From Ulva prolifera (Eukaryota; Chlorophyta; Ulvophyceae; Ulvales; Ulvaceae): 64,000 nt of DNA. The DNA is taken from the NCBI GenBank assembly GCA_023078555.1, contig CM041197.1:2018501-2082500 (forward strand), in the 5' to 3' direction. The translations under genes and the position numbers were made by a program. Below the pieces are notes generated by a model. That model did no database searches, was not told where the DNA came from, and was given only the letters and a program-made list of their open reading frames with translations. Shown one piece after another: positions 33,980 to 46,800 of this stretch (position 1 is the stretch's first letter; every line of letters starts with the position of its first letter).

Positions 33980-36900
33980 TCAATTTCCGGAAAGCTTGGC
34001 ATTCAGTTTGGCAAGATCGATCTGATCAGCTACGGAACCTCCGGAGAGATCTGCAGTGTTGAAGAAATCGCTAAGCTTGGAGATGATGGCTCGAACGCCT
34101 GCAAACACAACCCTGCTGTTGACCGATGTCGGTGTTTGATTCTCTGAGTTGTCCACTGTCACTTTGTTGGGCACCGCACATGAACATGCACATATACATA
34201 GCACTGAATGTGTCATACCCCCATCCTCGTCTGATTCAGCATTGACAACCAAGAGCGGATCATGCAGCGAAGCACGCAACAGCATCCAGCCTGTCTGCTC
34301 TGATCCATCCATAACCTTGATCCGCACTCCCTCATAGCTGGGCTTATCAATTTCCCACTCAGGTATGCTGGGAATCCATTCCTCGAAAGCTTCAATCACT
34401 TCTGCAGCAGTCTGCTGAAAATTATCGACGGTGATTGGGAGCCGCACTTCATCAGTCTCGGCCGGCTCCTCAAGCTCTTCCAGCATTTGGCTGCACACAG
34501 GATGCTTATGGGTCAGTTCATAACACAGGTGAGCATGAGTGGTGAGAGAAGGGAAGGGATCAGATGAATACAACTATGCTGCAGGGAATCGGTCTGAACA
34601 TGGAAACACTTATTTTGGCACCTACATAAAATAGTGCTGCAAATTGGCCTGAAAGAGGAGCCCTGTACATTCAGATGTGCAGTGCAGATCCCACATACAA
34701 TGGAGCCCAATAAATAGCCCTCAAGCCATCATGATCAAAGGATATGATTCAATCGTACTCCGTACCTGATGTCTTTTCGCCCTTCCCACCTTCGACGAGC
34801 ATCCTCAATAAGCAGCTTGACCGACATGTATGCGCCGTCATCCAGAAATCTGTTCTCTCGTAAAGCGCCATGGCCAGATGTCTCCATCATCAATTCGCAC
34901 TCTGTGCCATTTTGATTGAGCTCAATCCCTTTATTGATTACGTTCTTGTAACCGCGCTGATATCTGCATCAGCGCAGACTGTTCTTTACTTCTGACAGCA
35001 TGTTCTGTTCCAGCGAATAACTGCATGTGGGGCATATGGCCATGGATCAAACTATGCGATCAGCACACAAACGTTGATATGATGGATGCATCGGCACCAC
35101 CAGGTGTGAAGTAGACACATGTTCAAGTAGTGACATGCTTGCAAACCTATGACACAAACGCCCACGTCGTCACTGCACTTTCTGCTTCATGGACTGGAGA
35201 CATGAACGCGGTGCCCAGCTGACAAAACAATGCCTCTAGAAAGCTGCGCTAAGCTAATATAACCATTGTGGTTCCAGCTGAAGCAGTGCAGCCGTGAGTG
35301 AGGGTTTCTGTACCAGGTTTTGATTAGCAGGCGTTGACCAAATAGCTCGCCCGTACCTAAAATGTTGACCACCCAGCTTCTCAATGAACTTGGTGAGTCC
35401 CGAGCTTGTCACAGAGTCTGTGACAATTGTACTGCCTGGAAATTTCCGCAATGTGACTGCCGACATCAGTGCAATCAGCTTGTTCTTGTTTATGGCAACA
35501 CCATTCCTGTCCACGAGCCCAGACCGATCAACATCGGTATCAAAGACTATGCCCAAGTCAGCGCCAGAATTCGTAACAGCGTCTATTGTAGCTGCCATGG
35601 CAGCAGGATCTTCCGGATTTGGCACATGATTGGGAAAAGAACCGTCTGGATCCAGGAACTGAGAGCCTGTGATGTCTGCCCCCAAAGGCTTCAGCACCTC
35701 CGTGGCAAAGAATCCCCCAGCGCCATTCCCAGCATCCACGAGGACATGCATACCTGCCAAGGGCTTTTCGTGTGTTTCGGGGTGCTGCACAGAACAAGCT
35801 TCCACTTGCGGACGAAGTGTCTGATGGCATAGTTTTGCAAGTGCTCACGAAGACATGACTACACGGCATGGTGTCCACAGTGACCTTGGCAAACTCAGCC
35901 AGAATGTGAACAACATGCTTATATGTCTTCCTACCACTAGAAAATGACATCATGGCTATACCATCAATGTGATCACTGCTGGCAGTGAGAGGTAGATGCG
36001 AGTCCAAAGGCTGCCTTGTGGCTTCCGCCAGAGTGGAATTACTTGATCAGCGATGATTAGACTACATTAGCAATGTGGGAAGGTTGTGGTTCAGCATAGA
36101 GGCTGAGCATGCCATCATGCAATACAACAGGGACCTGAGTTTTCGTTCCCCGTCCACAGGTGCTGAAGATCTGTGGCCGTCAAGACAGCCACCACAGACT
36201 ATATACAGCTTGAAATTTTGACTTGTTCATGATATGTGGGCGTTGCCGCCGAGTGTCACTCGGTGACAGTGAAACAAGGCAGCCACAGCGATCATACGCA
36301 ATTTGAACTTGACAAGTTCATCAAGAGACGGAAAACGCACGTCAACTCCATTGATGATCTCAGTGCGCAGAGAAGCACAGTAAGCCTCCATGAAATTAGA
36401 GTTGACAACTGACGTTGCTGGCACCTTGCGGGCTTCGTTGATAACGAATCCAGGATCAAATGATGGATTGCCTGGCTCAACGTCCATGCGATGGCAGTCA
36501 CATGCTGCCTCCTCGAGAATCCATCTAATGTCCATCTTGTCAAGCCCTGCAAGGACCATGGAGAGGCAAGGCTGTTAGCAACATTCAATGCATGCACATC
36601 AGCCTCGGGCTCAGCTATATTACACCAATTTAAGCAGACATCAGGTGATACTTCCACACCTCCATGCTTGGTGAAGAACTTGAGCCCGTTCCGGTTGAAA
36701 GGCAGGTGGCTAGCAGTTGCCATGACACCGCCGTCATACTGGTGACCGGTTGCAACGCAGCTGAAGAACATTGCAGGTGTAGTGGCAAGGCCGCAATTCG
36801 CAACACTGGCACCCTTCGACGCGACTCCCGACTCAAATGCACACCTGCAGTAGGTGCAGCTCGACTATACTGGAAAACAGCATGACAAAGCATGACTTGC

Positions 36901-38090
36901 AGTTATTCGTAAGAACAGCTACCCCGTTCATTGGGAGGTCATGATTTTAGGCCTGCATGCGCTGCAGGGATTCAAAACAACTGTGCATGACTACCCCACT
37001 TAGCACAAGAGAAGGTCCTGCGAGGTACTTGTGGTTGTCTGAAGGGGTTTTCCAGGTGTTGTACGCCTTCGGCATGTGATCTGAAGTTGTCAAGGTGCGA
37101 TTAGAATATGGCTACGTAAGAGCAAACTGACTTTCCATAACTGAGCAGTGTCTGCAAGACCATATTCATCAGCATCAAGGGGTATGAGTTAAGCCAAAAC
37201 GTATCAGCAGGCCCGTCAGTGATCACATTGAATGAAAGTTGGGTGTACCGCACACTCCACCAAGTCCAACACTGCTGCTCACATTTCACAAGGAGACACA
37301 CCTCACAGCAAATCCAGAGATCCGCGAGTCCATCCCCACTGAAACTCGAAGCGAGCCAGTCGGGACCTCCAGCTTACGTGAGAGCCACGTGGCAAACCCG
37401 CGAGCAATGAAGAAAACACCCAGAAGCGTCAGTGAAACAGGCTCACCTTCGACGCCTGTACACCCGGGTGAGCTGTATGCAATGTTTCCGAAACGGATAC
37501 ACACGGGCGAACGGGGACAGATTGCCGATGTACATGTCTTGCCGTCAGTGTTCATGTATACATGAAGTCCAGTTGACACCGAGCTGAAGCATACCATCTA
37601 GAACTACACCACGGATGTCAGCGCCGTTTTGCACCTTCAGAAACTTTTGGAGCAAATCCTTTGGCACGCCTTCTTCACCTTCTTTCTGCACATGCTTGCC
37701 ATACGCAATTTCTCCCTCTTCCACGATGGAGTGGCAAACACCAGCACCTGCAAACAGTAGGTACTGCAGTTTGCGATTGGACATGGCCAAGTTATCAATC
37801 GCAGTAGGTGAAAAATGAATGATCGTCGGCCACCTGATCTTGGTACTCGGTTCATGTCTGTTTAAATGGCTATAGTGCAACAGGAATGCACTGATTGCAG
37901 TGCCAGCAATGTGCGAAGTCGATACATGCGTATTCGTAATCTTCACAAGCATGAGTGAATAGTACCTGTGCGACGAGATGCTTTGGACTGCATCGGCCGC
38001 ACTGCCAGGTGTCGGGGGTGTACGGAGGATGCCTTGTGCGACATCATTTTTTTGGAAAATTACGACCTCAAAACACTCTAATAGCAGATG
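33980..38090 (-). CDS. Phosphoglucomutase/phosphomannomutase-like protein, plastid type
   Basis: Alpha-D-phosphohexomutase superfamily member closest to the plant chloroplast-type At1g70820 group. Main exons: about 37600-37756 (...LLQKFLKVQNGADIRGVVLDG), about 37320-37450 (GEPVSLTLLGVFFIARGFA, RVSVGMDSRISG), about 36640-36850 (GLATTPAMFFSCVATG; ATASHLPFNRNGLKFF with the phosphoserine loop), about 36330-36560, 35350-35790 (VDAGNGAGGFFATEVL; FDTDVDRSG metal loop at ~35520-35546), about 34770-34965 (RGYKNVINKGIEL; METSGHGALRENRFLDDGAY) and 33980-34500 (SYEGVRIKV; GWMLLRASLHDPLL; stop at 33980). All four domains are present. N-terminal exon and start are uncertain; ISSHR near 37975 may end a transit-peptide exon. 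Substrate is not readable; some plant members are non-canonical mutases. Confidence 0.82.
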
Positions 38091-38839
38091 CAATGTCTGG
38101 TGTCACGATGTATTGCGCTGTGGCCTTTCCCAGCTCAAAGCTCAACGACTCCGAGTTCCGGCTTTCCACTCGCTGGAGTTCCGGTACGGTTACCATTACC
38201 ACAGCGCGAACGCGAGAGGGTAGATTATGCGTATCCATGTACATACTGCTCAGGATACCGACATGAGAGACTGCGGCACCGCGGGACTGTTGTCGGATGT
38301 CGATACGGTAGAGCTCTTGGATTTCTTGGCTGAAGGCAGACCGACATCTAATCACCTGTGGCCATCACAGCAAGCATGACGCCCGACCTGTTTGTGACAG
38401 GCCACGACACCACCAGATAGGCCCTACCAGCAGCCGCACAAAGTAAGCACTTCACCATAACACATAAGCAAGCCGTAAGTACTGCACTAATGACTGTCTG
38501 CATGAGACTGGCCCATGAGCAGCAGAGGGAGTTGATGGGGGACGTGCTCGACATAAAATCCTCAGACCGCGGCAGCGTGTCTTTGACCAGCTGGCTGGTG
38601 TCCGGGTGGGACCCGACCATATTGAAATAGACAGTGTCGTGCGTGCGGTGCGTCCCTGGGCTACGTATTGCCTGCCAATGCCGGTAGATGCATCTGTAGG
38701 AAGCAGTACAGTGCTCATCGTCGATGAATCAATGCGTACTGGCGGGGTCAGTGCAGCTGTAACAGATCTGCAGCTACGCAGCGGAGACTTGGTCAGTGTT
38801 CTCGGGCAACCTGGTGGGCATCTGCTTTTCACATGCAGC
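38091..38839. other. Gene-flank sequence before the gap, unassigned
   Basis: Both strands have open stretches. On plus, LAHEQQRELMGDVLDIKSSD (near 38510) and SSTVLIVDESMRTGG (near 38700) read like protein but do not connect, and the second runs into the N block. No call made. Confidence 0.3.
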
Positions 38840-38939
38840 NNNNNNNNNNNNNNNNNNNNNNNNNNNNNNNNNNNNNNNNNNNNNNNNNNNNNNNNNNNNN
38901 NNNNNNNNNNNNNNNNNNNNNNNNNNNNNNNNNNNNNNN
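38840..38939. other. Assembly gap of 100 N
   Basis: Exactly 100 N, the conventional placeholder for a gap of unknown size. The left edge of the helicase element, if there is one, is hidden in or near it. Confidence 0.99.
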
Positions 38940-39139
38940 ACCAGACCCACACCAACGCGGTGTGTGTGACGGGTTCGGGTCCGTTGGGGGAGTGTCGTTG
39001 TGCGGCAGTCAGAGTATGGCCTTGCCATGTGCGAGGTCTTGCGCGGCGCCGGCTGGGCATGCATGCGGGGGCAAGCACAGCCTCGTGGTGCCCACTCATG
39101 AGCCTGTGGGGCAGCTGAAGCCGGGCGCATCACCGCGGG

Positions 39140-40880
39140 CATGCACCTTGGTGCCTGCATCATGCGCTGTGTCCAATCGCTGCTGCAACGTGCCATGGTT
39201 GAGCCAGCCTCGAGCTCAGCATCCAGGCTGGAGAGCGCACGGGTTGGCCGCGTTCTGTTGCTAGCAGCACACCTGGCTGCAGTTGGTTTGGATGCAGCGG
39301 CCACGTGCTTGGCTGCGCCGGCATCACATGGCAGTGCAGTCGCGGCATCACATGCTCCAAGGGCAGCGACTGTGGCCGCAAAACCTTCCGCTTCAGTTGC
39401 GGAGCTGTCAGTGGCGCGGCGGAGGTTCAGGGCGTAACCCACAGCGTGGTGCGGTTTGTGCACGCAGCGGCTCCAATGCCTGTGTCCACATCTGCTGCGG
39501 CAGCAGGTGTTGCTGCGGCTGCGCATGGTGTGAGTTTGCCCGGTTTGGCTGTTGCGGGCGCAGCAGCAGTGGCCACAGGTGCTGCGGGTGCTGCACATGC
39601 TGCAGACCCACAGCTGGTTGCAGAGTTGACCCTGGCACACACCAGCGTGGGGCAGAGGCTGCGGGGGAGGTGGTTCTGGAACCCATGCTGCCTGATCCCG
39701 GTGGTGGTGTGGAGGCTTGTAGTGAACGGGGCAGCGGCGGCTCGCGGGGTCAGGCTCGGCTGAGGCGGTTTCAAACCGGCCGGCAGCGGTGGGCAGCCCA
39801 TCAGCCAAGTCGAAGCAGATTGCAGCTGCTGCATTGCGTCTCCGGACATCGCGGCAGTTTCGTATGATGTCGGGTGCCAGGCCTGTAGTGAAGAAGCGTG
39901 TGCGTGAGGAGGCAGCTGACAGCGTGTGCGCAGTCGTAGGGAAGGCGGCGGGTGGGGGCGCGGCTGTCGGATGGCTGCAGCTGCAGTGGTGCATGAAGGT
40001 GGCTGTCCTATGGCAGCTCCCAGTGTGGGTAATACCACCGTTGCAGACTCCGCCGCTGAGGATCGCCCCTCACCGGGGGGTCCTAGTGCAGCCAACTGCA
40101 TCCCTGTGATTGATGTATCATGGATCAGCGCTGGTGTGCGCCCCGCTGCTAGGAAGACGTGGCATGTGGGGCGCAGTGCCTCGCAGCGCCCTAAACACAT
40201 CAGAGGTGCTGTGTCTCTGACCAGGGCCGTCCTCGATGATTCAGACGACGATGCGCCCTTGCCAGATGCCTCCAACCGGGGTACACCTGCGTCGTTGGTG
40301 GATGTTGCTGAGGGTGGCGCACGCGGGCCTCAAAAGTCTTTCACGCAGTGGCTCAGCGGGGTCGCTGCGCAGCGACCTGAGGTTTGGGGTTTGTGGCGGC
40401 GAAGCGGCACCGGCTGACAGCAGCGCTACCTGTGGGCAGGGTGATGTTGCTGCCCCGGAGCCGGACATTGCGGCCGCGCTTCGCCGTCGTGATTCTCTCA
40501 TTACACCCGAGCAGGTGCCACCCGTGACAGGTGTGTGTGAGCGGGCGAGTGCTGCACACAGATGCAGTGGTGGTGCTGCCCCTACACCGCAACTGATGCG
40601 ACCCTCACCGGCACGTGGTGACGGTGTGCCACGCAGTGATGATGGCAAGGCAGAGTGTGAGAGTTTTTCATTCTTCAACTCCAGCGATGAGGACATCGAG
40701 GGTGATGTGTCGTACACAGCGTCCCAGATTAGCCTACTGTCCTCGAGTCTGGCGATGAGGACGGGGACAGCGACGTTGTGCCTGTGCCTGCTATGGGTCC
40801 AGGTGATGAAGCTGCTGCGCTGCATCGTCTTGGGGACTTGCTCGACAACCCGCAGATGTATGCTAGGTATGCGGCCACTC
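39140..40880 (+). CDS. Ala/Gly-rich low-complexity coding region, possible 5' part of the helicase gene
   Basis: The plus strand shows long open frames rich in Ala, Gly and Pro, with more typical protein toward the 3' end: CIPVIDVSWISAGVRPAARK (~40100), LDDSDDDAPLPDASNRG (~40230), ECESFSFFNSSDEDIEGDVS (~40660) and, in another frame, ESGDEDGDSDVVPVPAMGPG then AAALHRLGDLLDNPQMYA before a GTATGC donor (~40870). Acidic Ser/Asp clusters suggest a disordered region. The frame changes near 40745, by an intron or a frameshift. Minus-strand frames of up to 400 codons over the same bases, some crossing the N block, are compositional artefacts. No family recognised. Confidence 0.35.
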
Positions 40881-41064
40881 GTGTTTGTAATGAGTTCTAC
40901 TGCCGTGCATGTCCCGCCACCTCCGCACGAAAGCCATCTGTCATCATTGCAACGCACGCTGCCATTCACTGCAACGCACGCATGCATTGTGTGTTGAAAC
41001 TATAGACGCCCGGCACATTCTCACCAGTAACGGCGAGCTTGCGTGAAGGATCAAGAACAGCAGC

Positions 41065-43166
41065 ATGGGCACGGCGGCGATGGCGCATGATGAGGTGGTC
41101 ATGCCGCGCCGTGAAATGCTAGTGCGCGGCCTGGCCTCCAAGTGGTCAGCTTCGTGGACTGACGCCGATGCAGATTGGTATAAGTGCATACCATGCAAAA
41201 ACGTCGAGAATCAGGAAGGTGCTGCAAGGTTGATGCTTGTGTTTGCACGAGCGTATCTTGTAGCGCTGGTCTCTGCGCAAGACGACCCTGTATTCGACCA
41301 GGGTAGCGATGACTCTCGGTCCACCCCTGTGAAGATTCTCGACGACATTCAGAAATCCAAGAATGGTAAAGGCGAGGTCAGCATGGGCAGCATTGTGGCC
41401 TCATTTGCTAAGTGCCCTGGGCAGGTGTTCTGCGAAACACTCACACTCACATTGTTGTCATGGGCTGGCCACATAGGAAGCTTCAATACGCTTGCCATGT
41501 ACAGATACACCGTATCAACGGTTGTAGATGCGTACTTGGAGGGACAGCGTATGATTGTCCGTAAAACCCCGTCCGAGGAGCAGGTGTGGTCTCGATGCCC
41601 CTTTCGTGCATGCTGCAGTTTCGTACTGCACACCCCACAATGTTCCATGGGCACAAAAATACTGACCGTACTGCAGCAGATCGCACAGCGTACCGGTGTG
41701 TGCGGTGTGTGATGCTTGTCGATTGCGCATTGTGCCATCCAGGGCTACCGTCACGGCCACGTTGAATGCTGCTATGCAGGCCTGGAGAGAGGCGAGCCAT
41801 TTGTTCCGCTCGTTTCGCTTGCAAGTGCGACTATACATTATGGCCCTCAAGGCAAACGGCGCTTTGAACGCATTGAAGCCAAAGCCGATGCAAGCTGCAG
41901 AGATCCGGAGTTGCGCCGAAGCGACAAACTGTGGGTCTATCACCATCATGTATGGCCGGGTGGCGGCGTTCTTGAAGATGCTTTCGGGAGCCCGGAACCC
42001 CGTATTTGTGGCGCTCACATGGGGTCACGTCCACTTCATTCCCACCTACTATGTGGATGAGGCAACTCAGACGAAGCAGGTGCGGGGGTTGCTCACTCAG
42101 TCATACTACATGGATGCACAGCCTATATGTGCATGCATGGTGTAAATTGTTTATTCCATGTATGGTGACATGGATGCCTCTGCATCACTGGGGCACCATA
42201 GGGAGGCCTGCGTGCACATTGCAAAAGTCGTGCACACCGTTTATGTATTCATGCGTTGGGTGACTGACGCTCGTGCTGGTCTCACGTCAATATGGTCGAG
42301 GCGGGCCGTTTACGGGGGCCCGTGTGTAGGTCACATTCATGTGCGAGTTCGCTATCGCATGGGACAAGGCACCCAATGTGTTTGGGGTAAAGAATATTGT
42401 GGTTGACAACACCGCAGCATTGAATGAGGAGGGTGTAAACTGGAATGACAGTCTGGGCTGCGTCGGGGAACATCTACTCTCCATCGCCTTGCACCAACGC
42501 GTCATCGATGTGGAGGATCTCTTCAATCTCAAGGTCGGTGACAGTTTCAAGCTCAGCCACCTTATCAAGAAGCGAACATCAGCCCGGCCGCAGGACCCCA
42601 CACCGGAGGATGTGGACGCAATGTGTGACTTGCTCATATCCCTTTGCTGTGCCTGTTTTCTTGTTAAATTGTTACATGTGCCACATGATGCAAGGCTAAA
42701 CAACGCCCAATGGCTGCCGGCCGCCACTTGTGCATCATTCACACCATGGGTGCCAGCTGCAGCAATGTGTGGTGTCACAGCTCGGTGAGCACTCGGGGTG
42801 TTTCGAAAGTATATGGCGCACGCAATGCACCCATGCAGGTTTTGCTTCTGCCGCTACCATGGTATGGTCCCGCTACGATTTGTACCACTAGCGCCGTACG
42901 CCATATCAGCTCTGGTGGCGCGGTTCACTGCGGCCGCCGACATGAAAGTACTTTCAAGAGAGCTGCGGACCGGCATGGTACTTGGGCGCATCATCCAGGC
43001 GCAGCTACATCACAACGGCCAAGAGAACCGCGTTGCGATTGCCCATGCGGGGCAGTGGTCACTCAATAGCAGCACATACCAGACCGAGTACCTCCACCCC
43101 TCAATCTTGCACTCGCTGTTTGGGGACCTGGTACGGACTAGCCCGCAACAGCTTTATGGAAACTAA
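41065..43166 (+). CDS. Helicase-element gene, N-terminal block, unknown
   Basis: Exonic stretches: 41065-~41590 (REMLVRGLASKWSASWTDAD, ENQEGAARLMLVFARAYLVA), ~41745-42080 (ATVTATLNAAMQAWREASHL; MYGRVAAFLKMLSGARNPVF; GHVHFIPTYYVDEATQTKQ), ~42200-42285 (EACVHIAKVVHTVYVFMRWV), 42339-~42622 (AIAWDKAPNVFGVKNIVVDN) and ~42850-43166 (MVPLRFVPLAPYAISALVAR; stop frame). All are helix-rich and read like true protein. I recognise no family. A P-x-C-K-N-V and a tryptophan-rich lead recur at the start, suggesting a structural or DNA-binding role; that is a guess. Confidence 0.45.
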
Positions 43167-43798
43167 GTGATGTTGCCTGTTAGCGAGGGCGTGTGTATAT
43201 ATGGCCGCGTGCCGATCCCAATCCCTGTGATGCATACAGTCCGCTGCTTCGGACAACCAGATGCACGGCCGGTCGACATACTGTCTAAATTCGCAAGCAT
43301 GGTACGCAGGCCCTCAAAGATCTGGGAGTGCCGTCGGCAATGAGCAACCTGGTCAAGACGGCAGCGTTTAAGGCCTTGAGTCTCGTGCGGGACAAAAATC
43401 AATATGCATTGGCGGTGTATATGCATGCAGCTGTGGGGCAGTTGTTCTTACACAGCGACGAGGGCAGGCGGCAGTTGCAAGAAGCCGATGTTCACGGGAA
43501 GACATTGCTCGACGCAAGCTTGCGCACTCATCGACGTGACCGCTCGGGAGCACTAGCTGCGTACGGCTGGACACTCATTCGCAAGATGCATCCCGATGGC
43601 CCTGCGCAACTCCACCTGTGGGGCAAAGACAAGTTTATGCCAGCTGATAACCGTTCAGGTGCGTTTTTTAAGTTCGTGGGGTAGGGTTTGGCGGGGGGGG
43701 GGGGGGGGGGGGGGGGGTGGTCGCGTAGGCTAACCGAGTTGCAGGTTCCGTACGGCCTTTTGTGCATCCATGTCGGTTACTGTTCTTGTAGTTGAAAG

Positions 43799-43833
<35 letters not shown>

Positions 43834-46800
43834 ATTGCAGGTGTAGTATTGAGCTCAATAGATGTGTTTCGGGAGGCGGTATACCTGCGTAGGGTTCGGG
43901 TGCGGGTCATGAAGGACGGCCATTGTCCGCAGGAGTGCACTCACGTGATACTCAAACCTGTTGGTACTTTGCGTGTCACACACAGTGTGTCTTCGCTATG
44001 CAGGTGAGTTGAAGGCTTTCTGCGTTATGCTAAGAAATGCTGACGAGGTGCAGACGGCATGTTTACATGCACTGGAGGATGCTGGTGTTGATCATGGGGT
44101 GGATTTGCGGTCCATGCTGAGCACTGCCAGTGGCGGCAAGATGTTATCGCCACTGGAAGCCATGCATTCGGTTGGAGAGACAGTCGCAGCGGACGTGCGC
44201 GAGCACCTCGAAGATCGTGATGCCCAGCTTGACGGCGCCACCGTTGAAGACATTGCCCAAGACATTGACCTTTGCCGATTTGGGCAAGAGATGTCCACTG
44301 CTCAGCTCTTTGGGGAAGAGGGCGACTTCTTAGTGGAGCGCATGCGGAAACACGAGTGTGTATACAACGCGGACGCAATGAGGCAGAAGCGCCTTACAAA
44401 GCTCAATGTCGGTGCCGTTGAAGTGGAGGTACGTGCGGCAGTCATCTCATGTTGTGCAGCTCCTGCTTAGTGCATGCCATGTACAATGAGCCATGGTTGG
44501 TGGAGATGAATGCGTGTCGTCCTTTACATGTGGGCCACAGAATTGCGGTGTTGCATCATGGCCACAAGTACTCGCAAGACCACGCATCACAAGGCATGGT
44601 GTTGGCATGCAGGTGACCACGGAGGGCCTCAATGCGATCCTTGTCCATCGCAAGGCGACTTTGCAGCACTTCAGCATCCCGGTACAGAGGCCGCCGACGC
44701 TGAACATGCGGGACTGGATCTGGACCGCGGGCGGTGCGGGGTTCATGGGTGTCATTCGCCAAATACGGCAGGGCAACGACAGTTTGGAGCAAATGCTGCA
44801 GTATCTGCGCTTGGGTGCGACCTCAACAACATTTGTGTTTTCCCTTGAGGGCTAGGTCTGTTGGTGAGTCGGCTGTCTACACGGCACAAGATTATGTTGA
44901 TGCTCCACCGAAACTTTTGTTTCTCACAGCCCGCATGTTGCTGTAGAAAGAGCACCGGTGCCGGTGGTGGTGCGGAGCTACAAGTCGCTCGAGGTGGCAA
45001 ATCCGGACATACCGCTTCAGGGCAAGTGCCTCGCTGTTGACTCCAAGAAATCGGCAACGGGGGCGACGGGTGCAGACGAGCTGTGCCTTGCGGATACCGT
45101 GGGGGGGGTCAGCAATCAGATGCATCTGTGCCCCCGACACCTTCGGAAGCCGCTTCTTCTAATTGAAGATTTCCGTGGTACGCGGACCGCTGGCTTTGGG
45201 CGGTACTGCAAGAATACAGCGTGCAAGAAGGTTCTGGACATCGGGAATTTCACCGGATTTGCCACCGTTTGCAACATTCACAGGACAGGCGCAACGATGC
45301 TTGGCCGGAAGGCAGTGCTGCCGCCGGTCGATGAGGCATTTTACGGGGTTGCGGTGACTGAGCCCCGGCTCGAATCTCTGGTCGCTGGCTCTGCCAACTT
45401 GCACAAACGCGACTTGACGCGTTGTGATGTCATCACTTGTACTGTGCTGCTAGAAACCCAGAAGACTGGCCTCTGCCCGAAGCATGTGAAGGTGATATTT
45501 CCATGCGTGTTTGCCCTAAGTCCACATGCTGTGCTACTCCATGCCATGCCGGGGACGTGTTGCCGATTCAGTATTGCAGTACATGCATAAATAGATTGCC
45601 TTGTGTTTTGAGTTTCAGATTGGCACGTGAGTGTTTCTTCCTAAGATTTGCTTGTTAATTGACAAGGGATGTTTTTTTTGCAGATCCCGCGCCTCGATGC
45701 TAATGGGGTCGGCGCCGTCAGCTGCAGCCGCTGCTTCTACCTGAAGGAAGAGGGCCTTTTCGCACAGGACTCGCGCAACTGGAAGCGCCAATGCTGCGTG
45801 TGCCTGGAGATGGACGCCCCGCGGCAGGAGCAGGACGAGCGAGTGCAGGCAGCATTGCCTCATCCACCCGCACGTGCACCGGTGATGATCACCGCACGGA
45901 TGCCAGCTGGCGCGCCTTGGCCGGGGAAGCTGACCGGCGCGCAATGCGCTGTGTATGTGTGGGACAAGAAGACGGAGGCCTACGAGGCTTGCCCGGGGGG
46001 TTCGATGACACCTAGCAACCACCGGCACCCCTCCCGAGTGTGCCCCTATCACCGGAGCTGTGTCATCCACCACACAAATGCGCATGTTACATTTGAGAGA
46101 ATGTTCTGCAATCGTTGCGCGCTGTGGAAGAGCCCGGACGCGTGGGTAACACGGGCCGACGGCACGACTGCGCGAAGCATTTGCAATGGTTGCGCTGAAG
46201 GCGGCGGTCCAAAGCGAGCTCCCGTGCGGCAAGTGCAGCATGGCACACAAACGCCCGACGGCTTGACCACTGTGCACCAGATCTTGCCTGACATGTCTGA
46301 CGGCATGGAGTGGCTGCTTTTCTATGCCCCCAAGTCGCGTGCCAGTAAGGACACTGCATTCAACATGTGGCCGACTCGGGCGGACGAGTGCCATGTTGCC
46401 GGTTGCACCAACAGTGTCGGGCCCACGAAGTCAAGGGTGTGTTATCCTCACATTGATGATGTGTTGTTCCGACAAAGTCAAGACGGGTGGGATGCGACAG
46501 TCGTGTACTATTGTCGTGGATGTCAGCGCTGGACGGACGTGAAGCTGTTGGAGGCAGACGGCACGTGCGGGTTGAGATGCGTGTTACGTGGGGATCGGGG
46601 GTCGAAGGCTCAGATTGCGGGAGACAAGGACCTGAGACTCGTCCTCGAGCGTCTCCGGTCTGACCCGGCCCTCGCACTCCTTCCGGCTCGAGATTTCGCA
46701 CGCGCCCTTGGGCTGCCCACGTGCGACATGCGGGACAAATCTGAGGTCACACGATGCCATTACATCGATAGTGTGAAGGGCCGTTGCAAGAATAAAATCT

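Noticed and set aside
33534-33983. 149-codon minus ORF adjoining the mutase stop
   Set aside because: No domain, ends directly at the neighbouring gene, and antisense frames are equally open.
38774-39994. 406-codon minus ORF
   Set aside because: It crosses the 100 N gap and is low-complexity on the far side.
39427-40275. 282-codon Ala/Pro-rich minus-strand ORF
   Set aside because: Antisense to an Ala/Gly-rich plus-strand coding region; lack of stops comes from high GC. No recognisable content.
42020-42060. HVHF motif as a possible HUH Rep signature
   Set aside because: The spacing and the flanking strands of HUH nucleases, and a downstream Tyr motif, are not seen.
44611-44855. Tyrosine-recombinase-like end (GFMGVIRQIRQGN...LQYLRLGATSTTFVF)
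   Set aside because: Tempting resemblance to the H-x-x-R...LGH..T..Y end, but the His and Tyr are absent and the phase-correct splice leaves the frame before STTFVF.
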